This document shows, one piece after another, positions 1 through 11,640 of a stretch of 64,000 nt of DNA (its first letter is position 1; each line of letters opens with the position of its first letter). The translations under genes were made by a program, and so were the position numbers. The stretch comes from Papilionanthe hookeriana x Papilionanthe teres (taxonomy: Eukaryota; Streptophyta; Magnoliopsida; Asparagales; Orchidaceae). The notes under the pieces were generated by a model that searched no databases, was not told where the DNA came from, and saw only the letters and a program-made list of their open reading frames with translations. The stretch lies in the NCBI GenBank assembly GCA_022702705.1, contig CM040434.1:20317771-20381770 (forward strand), read 5' to 3'.

Positions 1-197
1 CAATCCTTACTACCAATCAACATCGCAAACCAATCCACGACACACTAAATGCTGATACAAAACTATGACGCATATCTCAACTAAGTTTGAGATATTCAAA
101 TCATCACTCCACACATAATAAAATCTAAATCAAATCAAATAACATAAATACAAACATACTATGAAAATCTTTACTACTACTCTTCAAGGTCGAATCT

Positions 198-1335
198 TCA
201 TCTTCTCTCGATATTTCCTATATGACGATGATGTACAAATAAGTTATAGAAAGGCTCGAAGGGAAATTTCGAAGCGGATTCTTCGGTGATCCAACCCTTC
301 AGTCTCGGCAAATGAAGAAAGCTAGCTTCCAAGTGTCCGGAATGATCGAAGTGTTCCTTCATCCTCCAGATCAATGTGATCAAATAAATCAGATATATTG
401 TCGATTAAATCTCTCACATTCCGTAGTTCTTTCTCCATTCCATTAATTTTCTTCATAAGTAACTCCGTTTTATCTCGAAATAGGCCTTGCTATAGGATTA
501 TTCCGTGAAGCTCTATCGGAGATAAATGTAATGTCTTCATTATTGTCCAAAGTAGGGACCATATCCGTAGGATCAAGCGGCTTCCAAGGTAACATAACCT
601 TTTCCCAAGCTTCATAAGAAACACAGTACTTGACTGCATAATGCAAAAATAGTAGATGGGTGTCCTAGTCCGTGAACTGACCCATGCACAATTAAACTCA
701 ATGCAGACTTAACAATTATTGATCCAACATCAATAGGCAATCCAATTTGAATACAATAATTCAATATAGCGCATTCCTTTGAAACTTTGTTTACCCTCAT
801 AGTAGGTAACAATTTAGATGAGATGAAAAAGTGCCAGTGCTTTGAGACAGGATTCAAAAGTGATGCAGAGAAACTAACATACCCGTCTTCACGCATTTCC
901 CAATCTTCCGGTTCATCAGTCAGATATTGAAATATCTCATTCATATTATATCGAGAAGGCACAAAATTTGAATAGTGACATACCGGGTGTTTTCATAGAG
1001 AATAATTCATTTACTCTTGATGGAGTAAACGTCACCCATCTTCCTCCGACGTAGATATTCCCATTGTTGATCGCATGTAAGTTAGAGTAGAACTCTTTCA
1101 CAATTGGAATAACAACAGCAGACGTTGTGTAACAAAATACCTCCCAGTGCCGCTGTGCGATCGTTTCTTCTATCTTCGTAGTGGAATTCTCTAATCCTCG
1201 ATTGACAAATCCCCATTCCTTGATAACTCTTTTCTTTACCAAAACCTTGTTGAAGATCCGATGCGCTTCCGCACTCACAAATTTCCTCCGGTTAAACACT
1301 CCAGATTTAGAGGAATCTAAGAATTTGGAGGCCAT
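198..1335 (-). pseudogene. A ORF3a, Athila-type 3' ORF (putative plant transposon protein family)
   Basis: This is the extra ORF after pol, starting at the ATG complementary to 1333-1335. The N-terminal part has the conserved stretches NRRKFVS, HWEVFCYTTSAVV and GGRWVTFTPSRVNELF. After a frameshift near 960-990 comes the block with CAILNYCIQIGLPIDVGS and GLGHPSTIFALC. A second disruption near 612 precedes a C-terminal segment with WRMKEHFD and FYNLFVHHR. It aligns along its length with the ORF at 27506-28663. There is no signal peptide or obvious membrane helix, so I do not call it envelope. The family is common in plant Athila-like elements; its biochemical role is unknown to me. Confidence 0.85.
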
Positions 1336-1442
1336 TATGGTGAATGGAATGAATTCTAGTGAAGAAGGCAGACTTAGAATGGTTTAAGAATGGGTTTTCA
1401 CAAAGGAATTGGTGTTGAAACCGTCCAGATCAGCATTTAAAG

Positions 1443-1450
1443 TATATATA
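1443..1450 (-). promoter_or_regulatory. TATA-like box between palindrome cluster and ORF3a of A
   Basis: On the minus strand the sequence reads TATATATA, about 110 bases upstream of the ORF3a ATG and about 20 bases downstream of the GC-rich palindrome cluster. A second TATAAAAA lies just upstream. The arrangement copies that of the LTR of A, where the same cluster also precedes a TATA box. Internal promoter function is an inference. Confidence 0.4.
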
Positions 1451-1468
1451 ACTCATTTTTATAACTTC

Positions 1469-1638
1469 CTCGCTGTCGGCGGGAGGTTTCTCGCCGTCGA
1501 CGACTTAGTTATAAACTGCCTTTCAGGTTCTCGCTGTCGGCGGGCTCGTTTCTCGGCCGTCGACGAGCTTATAAATAAACTAAATTAAATTAAGCACGAA
1601 CCTCGCTATCGGCGAGTATCGACCTCGCCGTCGGCGAG
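1469..1638 (-). repeat. GC-rich palindrome cluster upstream of ORF3a in A
   Basis: Six variants of a 15-base near-palindrome, CTCGCCG-T-CGGCGAG on the plus strand, lie in 170 bases of otherwise AT-rich sequence, grouped as pairs about 5-10 bases apart. The best copy is 1624-1638. The same core occurs six times in the LTR of A (8526-8700). Confidence 0.85.
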
Positions 1639-1790
1639 ATTTCAAAATAATGTCCAATTTCGCTCTAAATCGAATAATTTCTTTTCTCATCATAATGGTT
1701 TTAATCTGTGATGATTCTTAATAATAATTGAGTAGTAAAGTTTCAATAATATAAACTAACTATTAAGATACAATAAAAATAGATAACTAA

Positions 1791-1822
1791 TATGGGTTGC
1801 CTCCCATAAAGCGCTTGGTTTA
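1791..1822 (-). promoter_or_regulatory. Conserved post-pol hairpin of A
   Basis: On the minus strand this reads AAACCAAGCGCTT followed by TATGGGAGGCAACCCATA. The last part folds as ATGGG, loop AGGCAA, CCCAT. The same block lies just after pol in B (27037-27069) and in decayed form in H (18843-18877). It lies outside the ORFs yet is among the most conserved parts of the elements. Confidence 0.75.
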
Positions 1823-1850
1823 ACGTCGTCGACCGACCTAATTTCAATTA

Positions 1851-3129
1851 TTAATCGAGTCGACTAAGCATTAAAACCTCTTTATAGTTATGTCTTATAC
1901 CTTCGAAATATGGTTTTAATCTATGTCCATTAACTTTAAATTTATGTCCAAGCTTTTGGATCTTCGATTTCTATAGTTCCGTATGAAAATATTTGAGTTA
2001 TGGTGAAAGGTCCTAACCATCGAGACTTCAATTTTCCAGGAAATAATTTCAATCTAGTATTATATAGCAAAACTTCCTGTCCCGGTTCAAAATTTCTCCG
2101 ATTAATCTTCCGATCATGCCATAATTTCATCTTTTCTTTATAAATCCGATCATTATCATACGATTCATTTCTTAATTCTTCCAATTCATTTAATTGCAAC
2201 AATCTTTTCTCACCAGACTTTCCTTCATATTATAATTAAATTCTTTAATCGCCTAATATGCTTTATGTTCTAATTCAACTCGGTAAGTGGCATGTTTTTC
2301 CATATATAAGCTCGTAAGGAGTCATTCCAATCGGAGTTTTATAAGCGATCCTATAAGCCCATAATGCAGTTGTCTAATCTAATAGACCAATCTAACCTAT
2401 TCGGTTTACAGATTTTTCTAAAATACGTTTAATCTCACGATTAGATACTTCGACTAATCCGCTAGTACTCGTGGATGATAAGCAAGTGGATATCTTATGA
2501 GTAATATTGTATTTTTCTACTAGTTTCGTGAATGTATTTATTTCTAAAATGAGTTCCTCCGTCGACTGATAATCACTCTCGGCATTCCAAATCTAGTAAA
2601 AATATTTTTTATCGAAATTTTGAAACACTCTTAGCATCACACCTAGGTAAAGCTTGTGCCTCAATCCATTTGGAAACATAATCAACGACTACTAATATAT
2701 ATGAGTTTCCAAACGAAGGAATAAAAGGTCCCATAAAATCTAATCCCCAAACATCAAAAATTTCAACTTCTAATATAAAGTTTAGAGGCATTTCGTTTCT
2801 TCTAGATATATTTCCTACTCTTTGGCATGTATCGCAAGTTTTAATATATCTATATACATCTCTAAATAGAGTAGAGCCAAGAAAATCCGATTGTAGAATC
2901 TTATAAGCAGTTTTATCAGTCCCAAAATGTCCTCCAAAATTAGAATCATGACATTTTTGAATAATTAGTTCAGTTTCTTCATAAGGTACACATCTTCTAA
3001 TAATTAAATCCTTACATTTCTTATATAAATATGGTTCATCCCAAAAATAAGTTTTCGTATCATGGATGAATTTTTTCTGTTGTTGCAAAGTTAGCATAGG
3101 TGGTAAAATATTACTAACTATATAGTTTA
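1851..3129 (-). pseudogene. A integrase
   Basis: The zinc-binding N-terminus is visible as CHDSNFGGHFG then CDTCQRVG (HHCC). The first catalytic aspartate is in WGLDFMGPF, followed by VDYVSKWIEAQALPR. The second catalytic Asp/Glu region (about 2250-2600) is broken by frameshifts. The C-terminal part (1942-2202) keeps the element-type motif VLLYNTRLKLFPGKLKSRWLG and reads on in another frame to a stop at 1851. Once inactive, it cannot insert cDNA itself. Confidence 0.85.
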
Positions 3130-3613
3130 CTATATCAGCATTCCATGGTATTTTCCACTCATTGATATTATATAGTTGTTCATCGGAAAACTGTCTATAA
3201 TTTCATTTTCAATATCGGATAATTCAAGATTTTCTAATCTCGATAAATGATCCGCAATTCGATTATCGGTTCCTTTCTTATTAACGATCTCAAAATCGAA
3301 TTCTTGCATTAATAGCATCCATCTAATTAATCTTGGTTTGGAATCTTTCTTTTGCATTAAATATTTGATAGCAGAATGATCGGTATGCATGATACATTTT
3401 GTTCCAATCGGATAAGGTCTAAATTTATTAAAACCATATACTACCGCTAATAGTTCTCTTTCAGTAATCGTATAATTTATTTCAAGCATCATTTAGAGTT
3501 TTACTAAGCATAGTATATAACTTTAAAAATCTTTTCATATCTTTGCCCAAGAATCTGCTCCTACAGAGCATAATCACTAGCATCACACATAAGCTCAAAT
3601 GGTTTCTCCCGAG
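3130..3613 (-). pseudogene. A RNase H domain of pol
   Basis: The segment carries a MCDASDYA-like start (in broken frames at 3540-3613), then TERELLAVVYGF and IMHTDHSAIKYLMQKK. These are the acidic residues of the Ty3-type RNase H. It continues into the linker WMLLMQEFDFEIVNKKGTDNRIADHLSRLE. Position between RT and integrase is as expected. The frame is broken near 3490-3540. Confidence 0.85.
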
Positions 3614-4829
3614 TTAGGTGAAACTATTATAGGTGCTCGTAATTAATTTTTCTTTTAAGAGTTCAAAAGCATTCGAGCATTCGATTGTAAATTCAAATTT
3701 CTTGTCCTTTTCGAGAAGTTGGCATAGAGGTTTAGTAATTTTTGAAAAATCTTTTATATAGCGTCTGTAGAATCCAGCATGTCCAAGAAAACTTCTTACC
3801 CCTTTTACCATAGTTGGAGGTGGTAATTTAGCTATAACTTGAATTTTTGCAGGGTCCACTTCCATGCCTTTTTCCGAAATTTTATGCCCTAATACAATGC
3901 CGCCCGCAACCATAAATTGACATTTCTCCCAATTTAGAACTAAATTTGTTTTCTCACATACTTCTAATACTTTTTCAAGATGAGTTAAGCATGTGTCAAA
4001 TGATGTTCCAAATACGGAGAAATCATCCATAAATACTTCTATTCCATTGTCGATTAACTTACTAAATATAGACATCATACATCTCCGGAATGTTCGTTGG
4101 TGCATTACATAATCCAAAAGGCATTCTTCGAAAAGCGAAAGTTCCATAAGGACTAGTAAATGTAGTTTTCTCTTGATCCTCGTGGAGCAATTTGTATTTG
4201 ATGATAACCGGTGTATCCATCTAGAAAACAAAAATACTTATGTCCAGCTAATCTATCTAACATCTGGTCTAGAAATGGTAAAGGGAAGTGATCTTTCCTG
4301 GTGGCGGTATTTAATTTCCTATAATCAATACATATACGCCAACCAGTAACTTGTCTTATAGGAATAAGATCGTTATTTTCATTGGCAGTAACGGTCACTC
4401 CTCCCTTCTTAGGAACACAGTGAATTGGGCTTACCTAAGCATCGTCGAAATAGGATATATAATACCATTATCTAACCATTTTAAAATTTCTTTCTTAACT
4501 ACTTCTTTCATTATCGAGTTTAATCTCCTGTGGGGATCTGCTTAAGGTTTATGTTCATCATCTAAAATAATTCTATGCATACAGATTGAAGGACTAATTC
4601 CTTTAATATCTGCTAAAGTCCAACCAAAAGTTTTCTTATATTTTTTAAAAGTTTCTAAAAGTTTTTGTTCTTGAGATTCGTTTAATGCAGATGAAATAAT
4701 AACTGGTAAAGTTGAAGAATTACCTAAATAAGCATATTTCAAATGATCAGGTAATATTTTTAGCTCAAGTTCAGGAGGTTTAATAATTGATGGAACTATA
4801 TTCTTGTCAGTATTTTCAGTATTATCCAA
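3614..4829 (-). pseudogene. A reverse transcriptase
   Basis: Three overlapping pieces give a nearly complete RT. They contain WRICIDYRKLN, FLDGYTGYHQIQIAP (first catalytic Asp) and FMDDFSVFG with both catalytic aspartates, followed by the thumb region FLGHAGFYRRYIKDFSKITKPLC. Frameshifts lie near 4150-4230 and at 4400-4540. Loss of function is by frameshift rather than by active-site change, unlike the RT of B. Confidence 0.9.
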
Positions 4830-4884
4830 AAATTCAAATCTTTCCTGAATAAAATCTAGTTCTTCATGATTATCTTCAATTAAT

Positions 4885-5605
4885 TCAAGTGTTTTCTTTT
4901 TCTAATTTATCCTCGTAATATTCCTTAAAATGTTCTTGTTGTAAATATTCAAGTATTTCCATCCGAAAACATTCATCATCTTTTTCTAGCGCAGGATATT
5001 TCATTGATTTTGCAATATTAAATGTAACTTTTTGGTCATTTACTCTCATAGTTAATTCTCCTTTCTGAACATCAATCATAGCTTTTCCAGTAGCTAAAAA
5101 TGGTCTTCCTAAAATGATAGGAATTTCTTTATCTTCCTCCATATCTAAAATAATAAAATCTACTGGGAAGATAAATTTATCCACCTTTACTAACACATCT
5201 TCAATAACTTCCTTAGGATAGGTAACCGAACGATCAGCTAATTGAAGGGTTACTGAATTAGGTGTAATTTTTCCTAATCCTAATCTCTTAAAAATCGATA
5301 GAGGCATTAGATTGATGCTTGCTCCTAAGTCACACAAAGCTTTTCCATAAATTTTTTCTCCTATAGCGCAGGGTATAGTGAAACTACCAGGATCTTTCAA
5401 TTTTTCAGGAAGCTTCTTCTGAATAATAGCACTACACTCTTCACTAAGTGCGACAGTTTCATTATCAGTGAATTTTCTTTTCTTATTTAGAATATCTTTC
5501 ATAAATTTTACATAATTTGGCATCTGATCTAAAGCTTCAACAAAAGGTATATTAATTGTTAATTTCTTTAATATTTCAAGGAATTTAGCAAATTATTTAT
5601 CTTTT
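4885..5605 (-). pseudogene. A protease region
   Basis: One long open stretch (4885-5523) begins MPNYVKFMKDIL and contains the aspartic-protease motif CDLGASINLMPLSIF and the later IPIILGRPFLATGKAMIDV (ILGRPF flap/second-half motif). The Asp-Leu-Gly form, instead of Asp-Ser/Thr-Gly, is usual in this lineage. The catalytic Asp is present. The upstream linker (5524-5605) has lost its frame. Confidence 0.88.
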
Positions 5606-7172
5606 TTATGTTGAGCTAGTCGTTGAGGAATGGTGGTGGAGGTTTTTCAACGAAATTTTCATAGGTATTAAAGGATGTTCCAAGTTTGAATCTTGTTGAA
5701 TTGTTTCCTTTTCAATTTCCACTTCCTCTTTTTGGCTTTCAAGTTCTTTTTGAATTTGAGGTTCTAATTCTTTTCCACTCCTTAGTTGTATTGCTTTAAT
5801 TTGTTCTTTTCCTTGATCTTTAGGATTTATTTCCACATTACTAGGAAAAGTTCCGAGTATTCTATTATTTAGCGTGAGTAGTAATATGTCCAAGTTGAGT
5901 TTCGATATTTTTAATAGATGTTCCTTGAATTTGTAATTGATTTCCTTGAATTTGTAGTTGATTTCCTTGATTTTGTAGCTGATGACCCATATTCAAAATT
6001 AATTCATCCATGGATAATTTCTTATCCTTGAATTGAGGGTTATTGTTATTAAATCCGAGTGGGTAATTAGGTTTATAGTTTGGATTTGCTTGATTAGGTT
6101 GATTCATCCATTGTTGATTAGATGTGTTATTCCAATTAAATTTTGGATGAGTTTTCCAACCAGGATTGTAATAGTTTGAATAAGGGTTATTAGTTCTATT
6201 ATTAATAGCATTTAAAGTTTCATAATTATTTTGAGATTCTATGATTTGTCCAGATGAGTTTTCTTCTAAAATAGGAGAGTAGTTCATTCCAAAATGATCT
6301 AATTTCTTAGATATAGCAGCAATTTAAGAAGCTAACATAGATATTGCATCATTTTCATGAATGCTGGCTATCTTTTCAGGATTTACTCTATCAGCAGGTC
6401 ATTGGAAATTATTTGTTGCCATTTCTTCGATTAGTGCATAAGCTTCATCAAATGGTTTAGACATTAATCAACCTCCAACGATGACAGATCGATGATTGAT
6501 CTTAAAGATCCTACTAATCCATTATAAAAGGTTTGAATAATCAGCTAACTGCAGTAGCGCATGATGTGGGCATTTCCTAAGAAGTTCCTTAAATCTCTCC
6601 CAAGCTTCATATATTGATTCTCCATCTAACCGACAAAAAGAAGTTATATCATTTCTAAACTTAGCGAGTTTTAGATGGTGGAAAATATTTGGATAGAAAT
6701 TTTTGTGATAATTCTCCCCAAGCTTTAATAGATCCGAGTGCTAACGAATTCAACCACATTTTAGCTTTATCCCTTAATGAAAAAGGAAAAAGTCTAAGTC
6801 TTATAAGCATCGTCGGATACTCCTTGATATTTAAAAGTAGCACAAAGTTCTAGAAAACTAGCAAGATGTAAGTTAGGATCTTCGATAGGTGAACCACTAA
6901 ATTGATTGTTTTGTACGATTTGGATAATTGCGGTGTTTAAGTTCAAATGAATTAGCGACTACATCGGGGTTTTGAATAGTTAAATGAATTTCATCCGATG
7001 TAGGGTTGGCATAATCTCTTAATGGTCTTTGTTGGTTCATATTTTGAATTTCGGGAATATTCGCCATTTGTGTTAAATTTATAATTTGTTTTTTTTGTTT
7101 TCTAATTCTTTTAATTGTACGCTCTAATTCGGAATCGTAAGGTATTAAATTTTCGTTTCCAAATTTGCGCAT
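5606..7172 (-). pseudogene. A gag
   Basis: It starts at the ATG complementary to 7170-7172 (MRKFGNENLIPYDSELERT), 80 bases after the PBS. RPLRDYANPT and DEIHLTIQNPDV follow. The gag core is split by frameshifts around 6660-6900 (LRLFPFSLRDKAKMWLNSLA, SQKFLSKYFPPSK). The C-terminal half is rich in Asn/Gln, with short repeats of NQLQIQG at 5900-5990, then KAIQLRSGKELEPQ, which leads into the protease. Several stops and shifts make it non-functional. Confidence 0.88.
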
Positions 7173-7251
7173 ACAATTTCAGAATAGATATTAATTTATT
7201 TATTATGATTATTTTAAAATAGTCCGTTACTTTAGTAAATTTTTCTTACTC

Positions 7252-7269
7252 TCCCCGGCAACGGCGCCA
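7252..7269 (-). promoter_or_regulatory. PBS of A, perfect tRNA-Asp complement
   Basis: Minus strand TGGCGCCGTTGCCGGGGA. As far as I know the 3' end of plant tRNA-Asp, this is an 18/18 match. It is preceded by GGGTCATGTTT, a second copy of the LTR end. Confidence 0.85.
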
Positions 7270-7308
7270 AAAACATGACCCACAATTTTATATTATGATA
7301 TTTTTAAT

Positions 7309-7326
7309 TTAATTGCAACGACGCCA
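7309..7326 (-). promoter_or_regulatory. Degenerate duplicate PBS of A
   Basis: Minus strand TGGCGTCGTTGC then AATTAA. The first 12 bases match the PBS with one change and the rest diverges. It lies 57 bases upstream of the perfect PBS, directly after the better LTR end GGGGTCA (7333). Confidence 0.7.
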
Positions 7327-8434
7327 AAAACTTGACCCCGCTATTTATATGTATAGAATTGTAATTGTTTATGTTGTGGATGCTACGCAAGTATACGTAT
7401 CGTATCAAGTAATACAGGGCTCTAGTGGAGTCCTGGTTATCGATCCCACAGAGAAAGAGAAAATTAAATAACAACTAATTTAAAATAATAATAACAATTT
7501 TTAAAATAGTATACGAAAATTTGGAATTCTAAATTTGAGCGCAATAAAGTAAACTAAGTATTTTAATTAGGTAACTTAACTAAGTAGAAAAATTAATACG
7601 TATTGAAAGTGCAGGAAATTAAACTAATTGTTAAATAAGTCTTAACTATTCAGAAAAAGTATCTTTCCCCTTGTTTAGAAATTTAAGTGATTGATGAATT
7701 TAAATAGATAATTTTAAGGTATTGTGACAAATAGGAGCATTCCTATTCTTTACCCTTTGGTCCAGTGTAAAGAATATTGACTAATCCTATGTTTGATTAC
7801 CGAATCCGCGCTAGGCTCGGGAGGATACCGACTGCCACTTCGAGCTCCCACGTTCCCTCGCCCGAGGGCTAACATCTACACTTCAGCTCTCAAACAATGG
7901 ACCAAATTGAATATTTTACTCGTCACACTAAAATGCTCAATTCTACGCCCGATGATATTATTTCCCTATTTATTTGCACCCTCCTTCCAAGGCTTTTGAA
8001 TTCCCGAATATCGGATGTAATTTTTACTATAGTTGATAATCAACATATTTTAACAAATCAAATGACCAGCTTGAAAGTAAATTAAGTTTTAAGTAAAAAT
8101 TATCACAATTTATTAATATATATAAGTATCTCTATTTTAATTTCATCAAGTCACTTAATTTCATAAACAGGGAGAAAGATTAATAAACTACTCAGAATGC
8201 ATGGGAACTAAACTAAGCATGAATTTCATTTAAAATTAAAAACAATAATTACAAATACTTATCTCGATTTATCCCCAAACAGACTCCTCGTAGTTCCTTT
8301 GACTCTTCCTTCCAGTACAGCACGACTCACTAATTACTCACTAAACTCACTAAAGACTCACTAAAGACACACAACTGCACACAAAACTAGACAAAAGACT
8401 AAAAGATTGCACACAAAAGATCGATTTTCGGCCT

Positions 8435-8442
8435 CTATATAT
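8435..8442 (-). promoter_or_regulatory. TATA box in LTR of A
   Basis: Minus strand CCATATATAGAGG, about 85 bases downstream of the palindrome cluster. This is where U3 of an LTR should meet R. Confidence 0.55.
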
Positions 8443-8525
8443 GGAGGTGAGCAAAGGACCAAGAGGTGCGTAAGCATCCCTTCAAAAAGTGTCCGGGTTC
8501 AATGTATCCGTGCCATTTGAACTAC

Positions 8526-8700
8526 CTCGCCGTCGGCGACGAACTACCTCGCCGTCGGCGAGGCTTCTGAAGATCTTCAACCGCTCTAGCTCGGCCGTCG
8601 GCGGGCTCGGGCTCGCTGTCAGCGAGACAATTATAAATTCTTCAGAATTTTCTTCTTGTAACCTCGTCGTCGGCGGGCTCGATCTCGCCGTCGGTGACTC
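8526..8700 (-). repeat. GC-rich palindrome cluster in LTR of A
   Basis: Six variants of CTCGCCGTCGGCGAG in three pairs, separated by AT-rich spacers. They sit in U3 just upstream of the TATA box. The same core is found upstream of ORF3a at 1469-1638. Confidence 0.85.
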
Positions 8701-10100
8701 AGCACAAATTGCATGATTTTGCTCCAAATTCGCTCCTTTTTATGATTTTTGCTTTTATCACCTAAATTATTCATTCCTGCAACAAAATAAAGAAAATACC
8801 CTTCTTTAAAGTGCAATTTCATCAAAAATAGATATGAATTTCTTAATAAATTTTTCAGCGATCACAAACCCAAGCATATGAAGAAAAAAATTCTTAGAGG
8901 CAAATAGGCTGCCCAAAATCTCTTGCTCCCAAGACCAAAAATCTTCCTTAGAGCCTACATAATAAACCTCAACCAAGACTTGACCCAATTAGCCACCATA
9001 TCGAGCCAATTTGGTCAAACCGAGCCAAAATTACAAATTTGCCACCTTGGTCTTCCACCTATATAGACCCGATTCGAGTCCAAATTGAAGTGGGAAAGAA
9101 CTTCCCTAGGGCCACAGGAGGCTGACCAAAAAGTCCAATCGAGATCAAGTTCATTGTGGCAAAGGTATGGAAGCAATTATTAAAATTATTGTGTTTAATA
9201 TATATTCCTAAATCTGTACCATTTACCCTCTCACAACCCATGCATCACCGTATAGATGGGTGCTTCTCATCTAGACGATCATTTTAATAAAAATTTCACT
9301 CAATTTCGTTGAGAAATGAGTAAGATATTGAGCTTTGAAGTTGGACGGTTCGAAGTTTTTTCGAATTTCTGGAGGATTTATCTCCGTCATCCGTTCCCGT
9401 GTTTTGGAACGGATGGCACTGATCTAAATTTCCTGTGTCCGCTGTTCCATGCCGCACACTGGATCCTCCTGCCCCTTTGACGGTACGAGGACACGTGTCG
9501 CGCTATCGATTTTTCTGGGCCATTTTAATTCAGAAGATCCTTAAAATCTTTAAAAATGCATATCTTTTGATCCAGAGCTCTTAAAAATAAAATAAAATAA
9601 TCTGTCGAAAGCACTTGAAGAGAAGAAAATTATGAAATTAAAATCATAATTTTATTCATAGTATTTAATTTTTAAATAATTAAATACTCTCTGGAGTATT
9701 TTAATTATTAAAAATTATTAATAAACTAAAAAAATTTGAAATTTTGGGGAATTCATCTTTATGTTTTCAAAGATCTTTTCTGATTTTTCTATATTAGAAA
9801 ACCCCTTTAAGACCTCCTTTCATAATTCTCAAGAGATTTTTGTAATTATTTTAAATAATAATTATAAAAATGAAAATTAAGAGAAATAAAATTGGAAAAT
9901 GGTTAGAACATTTAAGGTAACAAACAATAACCTTAAAATGACATTTCTTAAACCATTAGACATATTTAAAAGACATTTTCAAAAATATGGTTAAAATTTA
10001 TTATTTAATAAATTTAATCCTAAAATTCCAAATTTCTTTAATTACTTAGCCTATTCTATGATAGACTAGGTTCAAAATAACTTAAATAAACCTATAAATA

Positions 10101-10990
10101 AACCATAATCAAGTCTAAAATGACAAATTAGACTTAATAAACCCTAAGTAGGTTTAAGACAGCATTTAAACCTAATTAATCAAAGTTGAACCTTAATCAC
10201 ATTAAGTTTAACTAAATAAACCATAATTAAGTCTAAAATGACAAATTACACTTAATAAAACTTAATTAGGTTTATGATACCATTTAGATCTAATTAATTA
10301 AAGTTAAACCTTAATCACATTAAGTTTAACTAAATAAACCATAATTAAGTCTAAAATGACAAATTAGACTTAATAAATCTTAATTAGGTTTACGATACCA
10401 TTTAGACCTAATTAATTAAAGTTAAACCTTAATCACATTAAGTTTAACTCAATAAACCATAATTAAGTCTAAAATGACAAATTAGACTTAATAAAACCCT
10501 AATTAGGTTTAAGACACCATTTAAACCTAATTAATTAAAGTTAAACCTTAATCACATTAAGTTTAGCTAAATAAACCATAATTAAGTCTAAAATGACAAA
10601 TTAGACTTAATAAACCTTAATTAGGTTTAAGATACCATTTAGACCTAATTAATTAAAGTTAAACCTTAATCACATTAAGTTTAACTAAATAAACCATAAT
10701 TAAGTCTAAAATGACAAATTAGACTTAATAAACCTTAATTAGGTTTAAGATACCATTTAGACCTAATTAATTAAAGTTAAACCTTAATCACATTAAGTTT
10801 AACTCAATAAACCATAATTAAGTCTAAAATGATAAATTAGACTTAATAAAATCCTAATTAGGTTTATGACACCATTTAAACCTAATTAATTAAAGTTAAA
10901 CCTTAATCACATTAAGTTTAACTAAATAAACCATAATTAAGTATAAAATGACAAATTAGACTTAATAAAACCCTAATTAGGTCTACCCAT
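10101..10990 (+). repeat. 118-bp tandem array of triple hairpins
   Basis: Eight monomers of 118-119 bases start with AACCATAATTAAG at 10101, 10219, 10337, 10455, 10574, 10692, 10810 and 10929. Each monomer contains three inverted repeats in a row: 11-base arms ATTAAGTCTAA/TTAGACTTAAT with a 9-base loop, 13-base arms TAATTAGGTTTAA/TTAAACCTAATTA with an 8-base loop, and GTTAAAC-c-TTAA/TTAAGTTTAAC with a 5-base loop. Confidence 0.9.
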
Positions 10991-11290
10991 TAGACCTAAT
11001 TAAACGACTAAGTCTTAACTAAATTAGACTTAATCAAACTTAAACCTAATTAGGTCTAACTTATTAGACTTAATTTAAACCATTAAGTCTTAACTAAATT
11101 AGACTTAATCAAATCTAAACTGTAATTTGGTCTAACCCATTAGATTCAACCATTAAGTCTTAACTAAATTAGACTTAATCAAACCTAAACCCTAATTAGG
11201 TCTACCTATTAGGCCTAATTAAACCATCAAGTCTTAACTAAATTAGACTTAATCAAACCCAAACTCTAATTAGGTCTAACCCAATTAGAC
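10991..11290 (+). repeat. About 70-75-bp tandem array
   Basis: Four imperfect units, marked by AGTCTTAACT at 11011, 11086, 11156 and about 11230. They keep the TTAAGTCTAA/TTAGACTTAA-type inverted repeats of the previous array but with a shorter period. Confidence 0.75.
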
Positions 11291-11640
11291 TTAATTAATC
11301 CTTAAGCCTTATTTACATTAGGCTTAAATAACTCTTAAACCATAATTAAGTCTAACCCAAATAGACTTAATCAATCCTTAAGCCTTACTTACATTAGGCT
11401 TAAGTAATCCTTAAACCCTAATTAGGTCTAACCAATTAGACTTAATTAATCCTTAAGCCTTACTTACATTAGGCTTAAATAACTCTTAAACCATAATTAA
11501 GTCTAACCTAATTAGACTTAATCAATCCTTAGGCCTTACTTACATTAGGCTTAAGTAATCCTTAAACCTTAATCAGGTCTAATCCAATTAGACTTAATTA
11601 ATCTTTAAGCCTTACTCACATTAGGCTTAAGTAATCCTTA
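11291..11640 (+). repeat. 76-bp tandem array
   Basis: Five units, marked by CCTTAAGCCTTA at 11300, 11376, 11451, 11527 and 11603. Each carries two hairpins: arms TTAAGCCT/AGGCTTAA, and TAATTAGGTCTAA paired with TTAGACTTAATTA with one mismatch. Confidence 0.8.

Larger units (their letters stand above)
1..8864 (-). mobile_element. Element A: Athila-like Ty3/gypsy retrotransposon, 3' end outside window
   Basis: Read on the minus strand, the order is 5' LTR, tRNA-Asp type PBS, gag, protease, RT, RNase H, integrase, a conserved hairpin, a GC-rich palindrome cluster and the first 3' ORF (ORF3a). ORF3b and the 3' LTR would lie beyond base 1. The order and the protein motifs (DLGASIN protease, FMDD RT) fit the Athila lineage. 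The reading frames are broken by several frameshifts, so the copy is not autonomous. Its 5' flank at 8865 is the giant LTR called I, so A inserted into I; the second target-site copy is outside the window. Confidence 0.9.
7333..8864 (-). repeat. 5' LTR of A
   Basis: The LTR runs from TGATCGCTG at 8864 to GGGGTCA at 7333 on the minus strand (1532 bases). If the duplicated end at 7276 is the true border it is 1589 bases. It aligns with the LTRs of B (tail ACTGCAGG/GAATGA block, CTTCTTTAAATATAG region, TTACTTGA-type end). It contains the GC-rich palindrome cluster 8526-8700 and a TATA box just downstream. Confidence 0.85.

Noticed and set aside
198..1335. ORF3 as a viral-type envelope gene
   Set aside because: No signal peptide, transmembrane helix or cleavage site is visible in any of the five copies. 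The family name used for plant elements does not imply envelope function.
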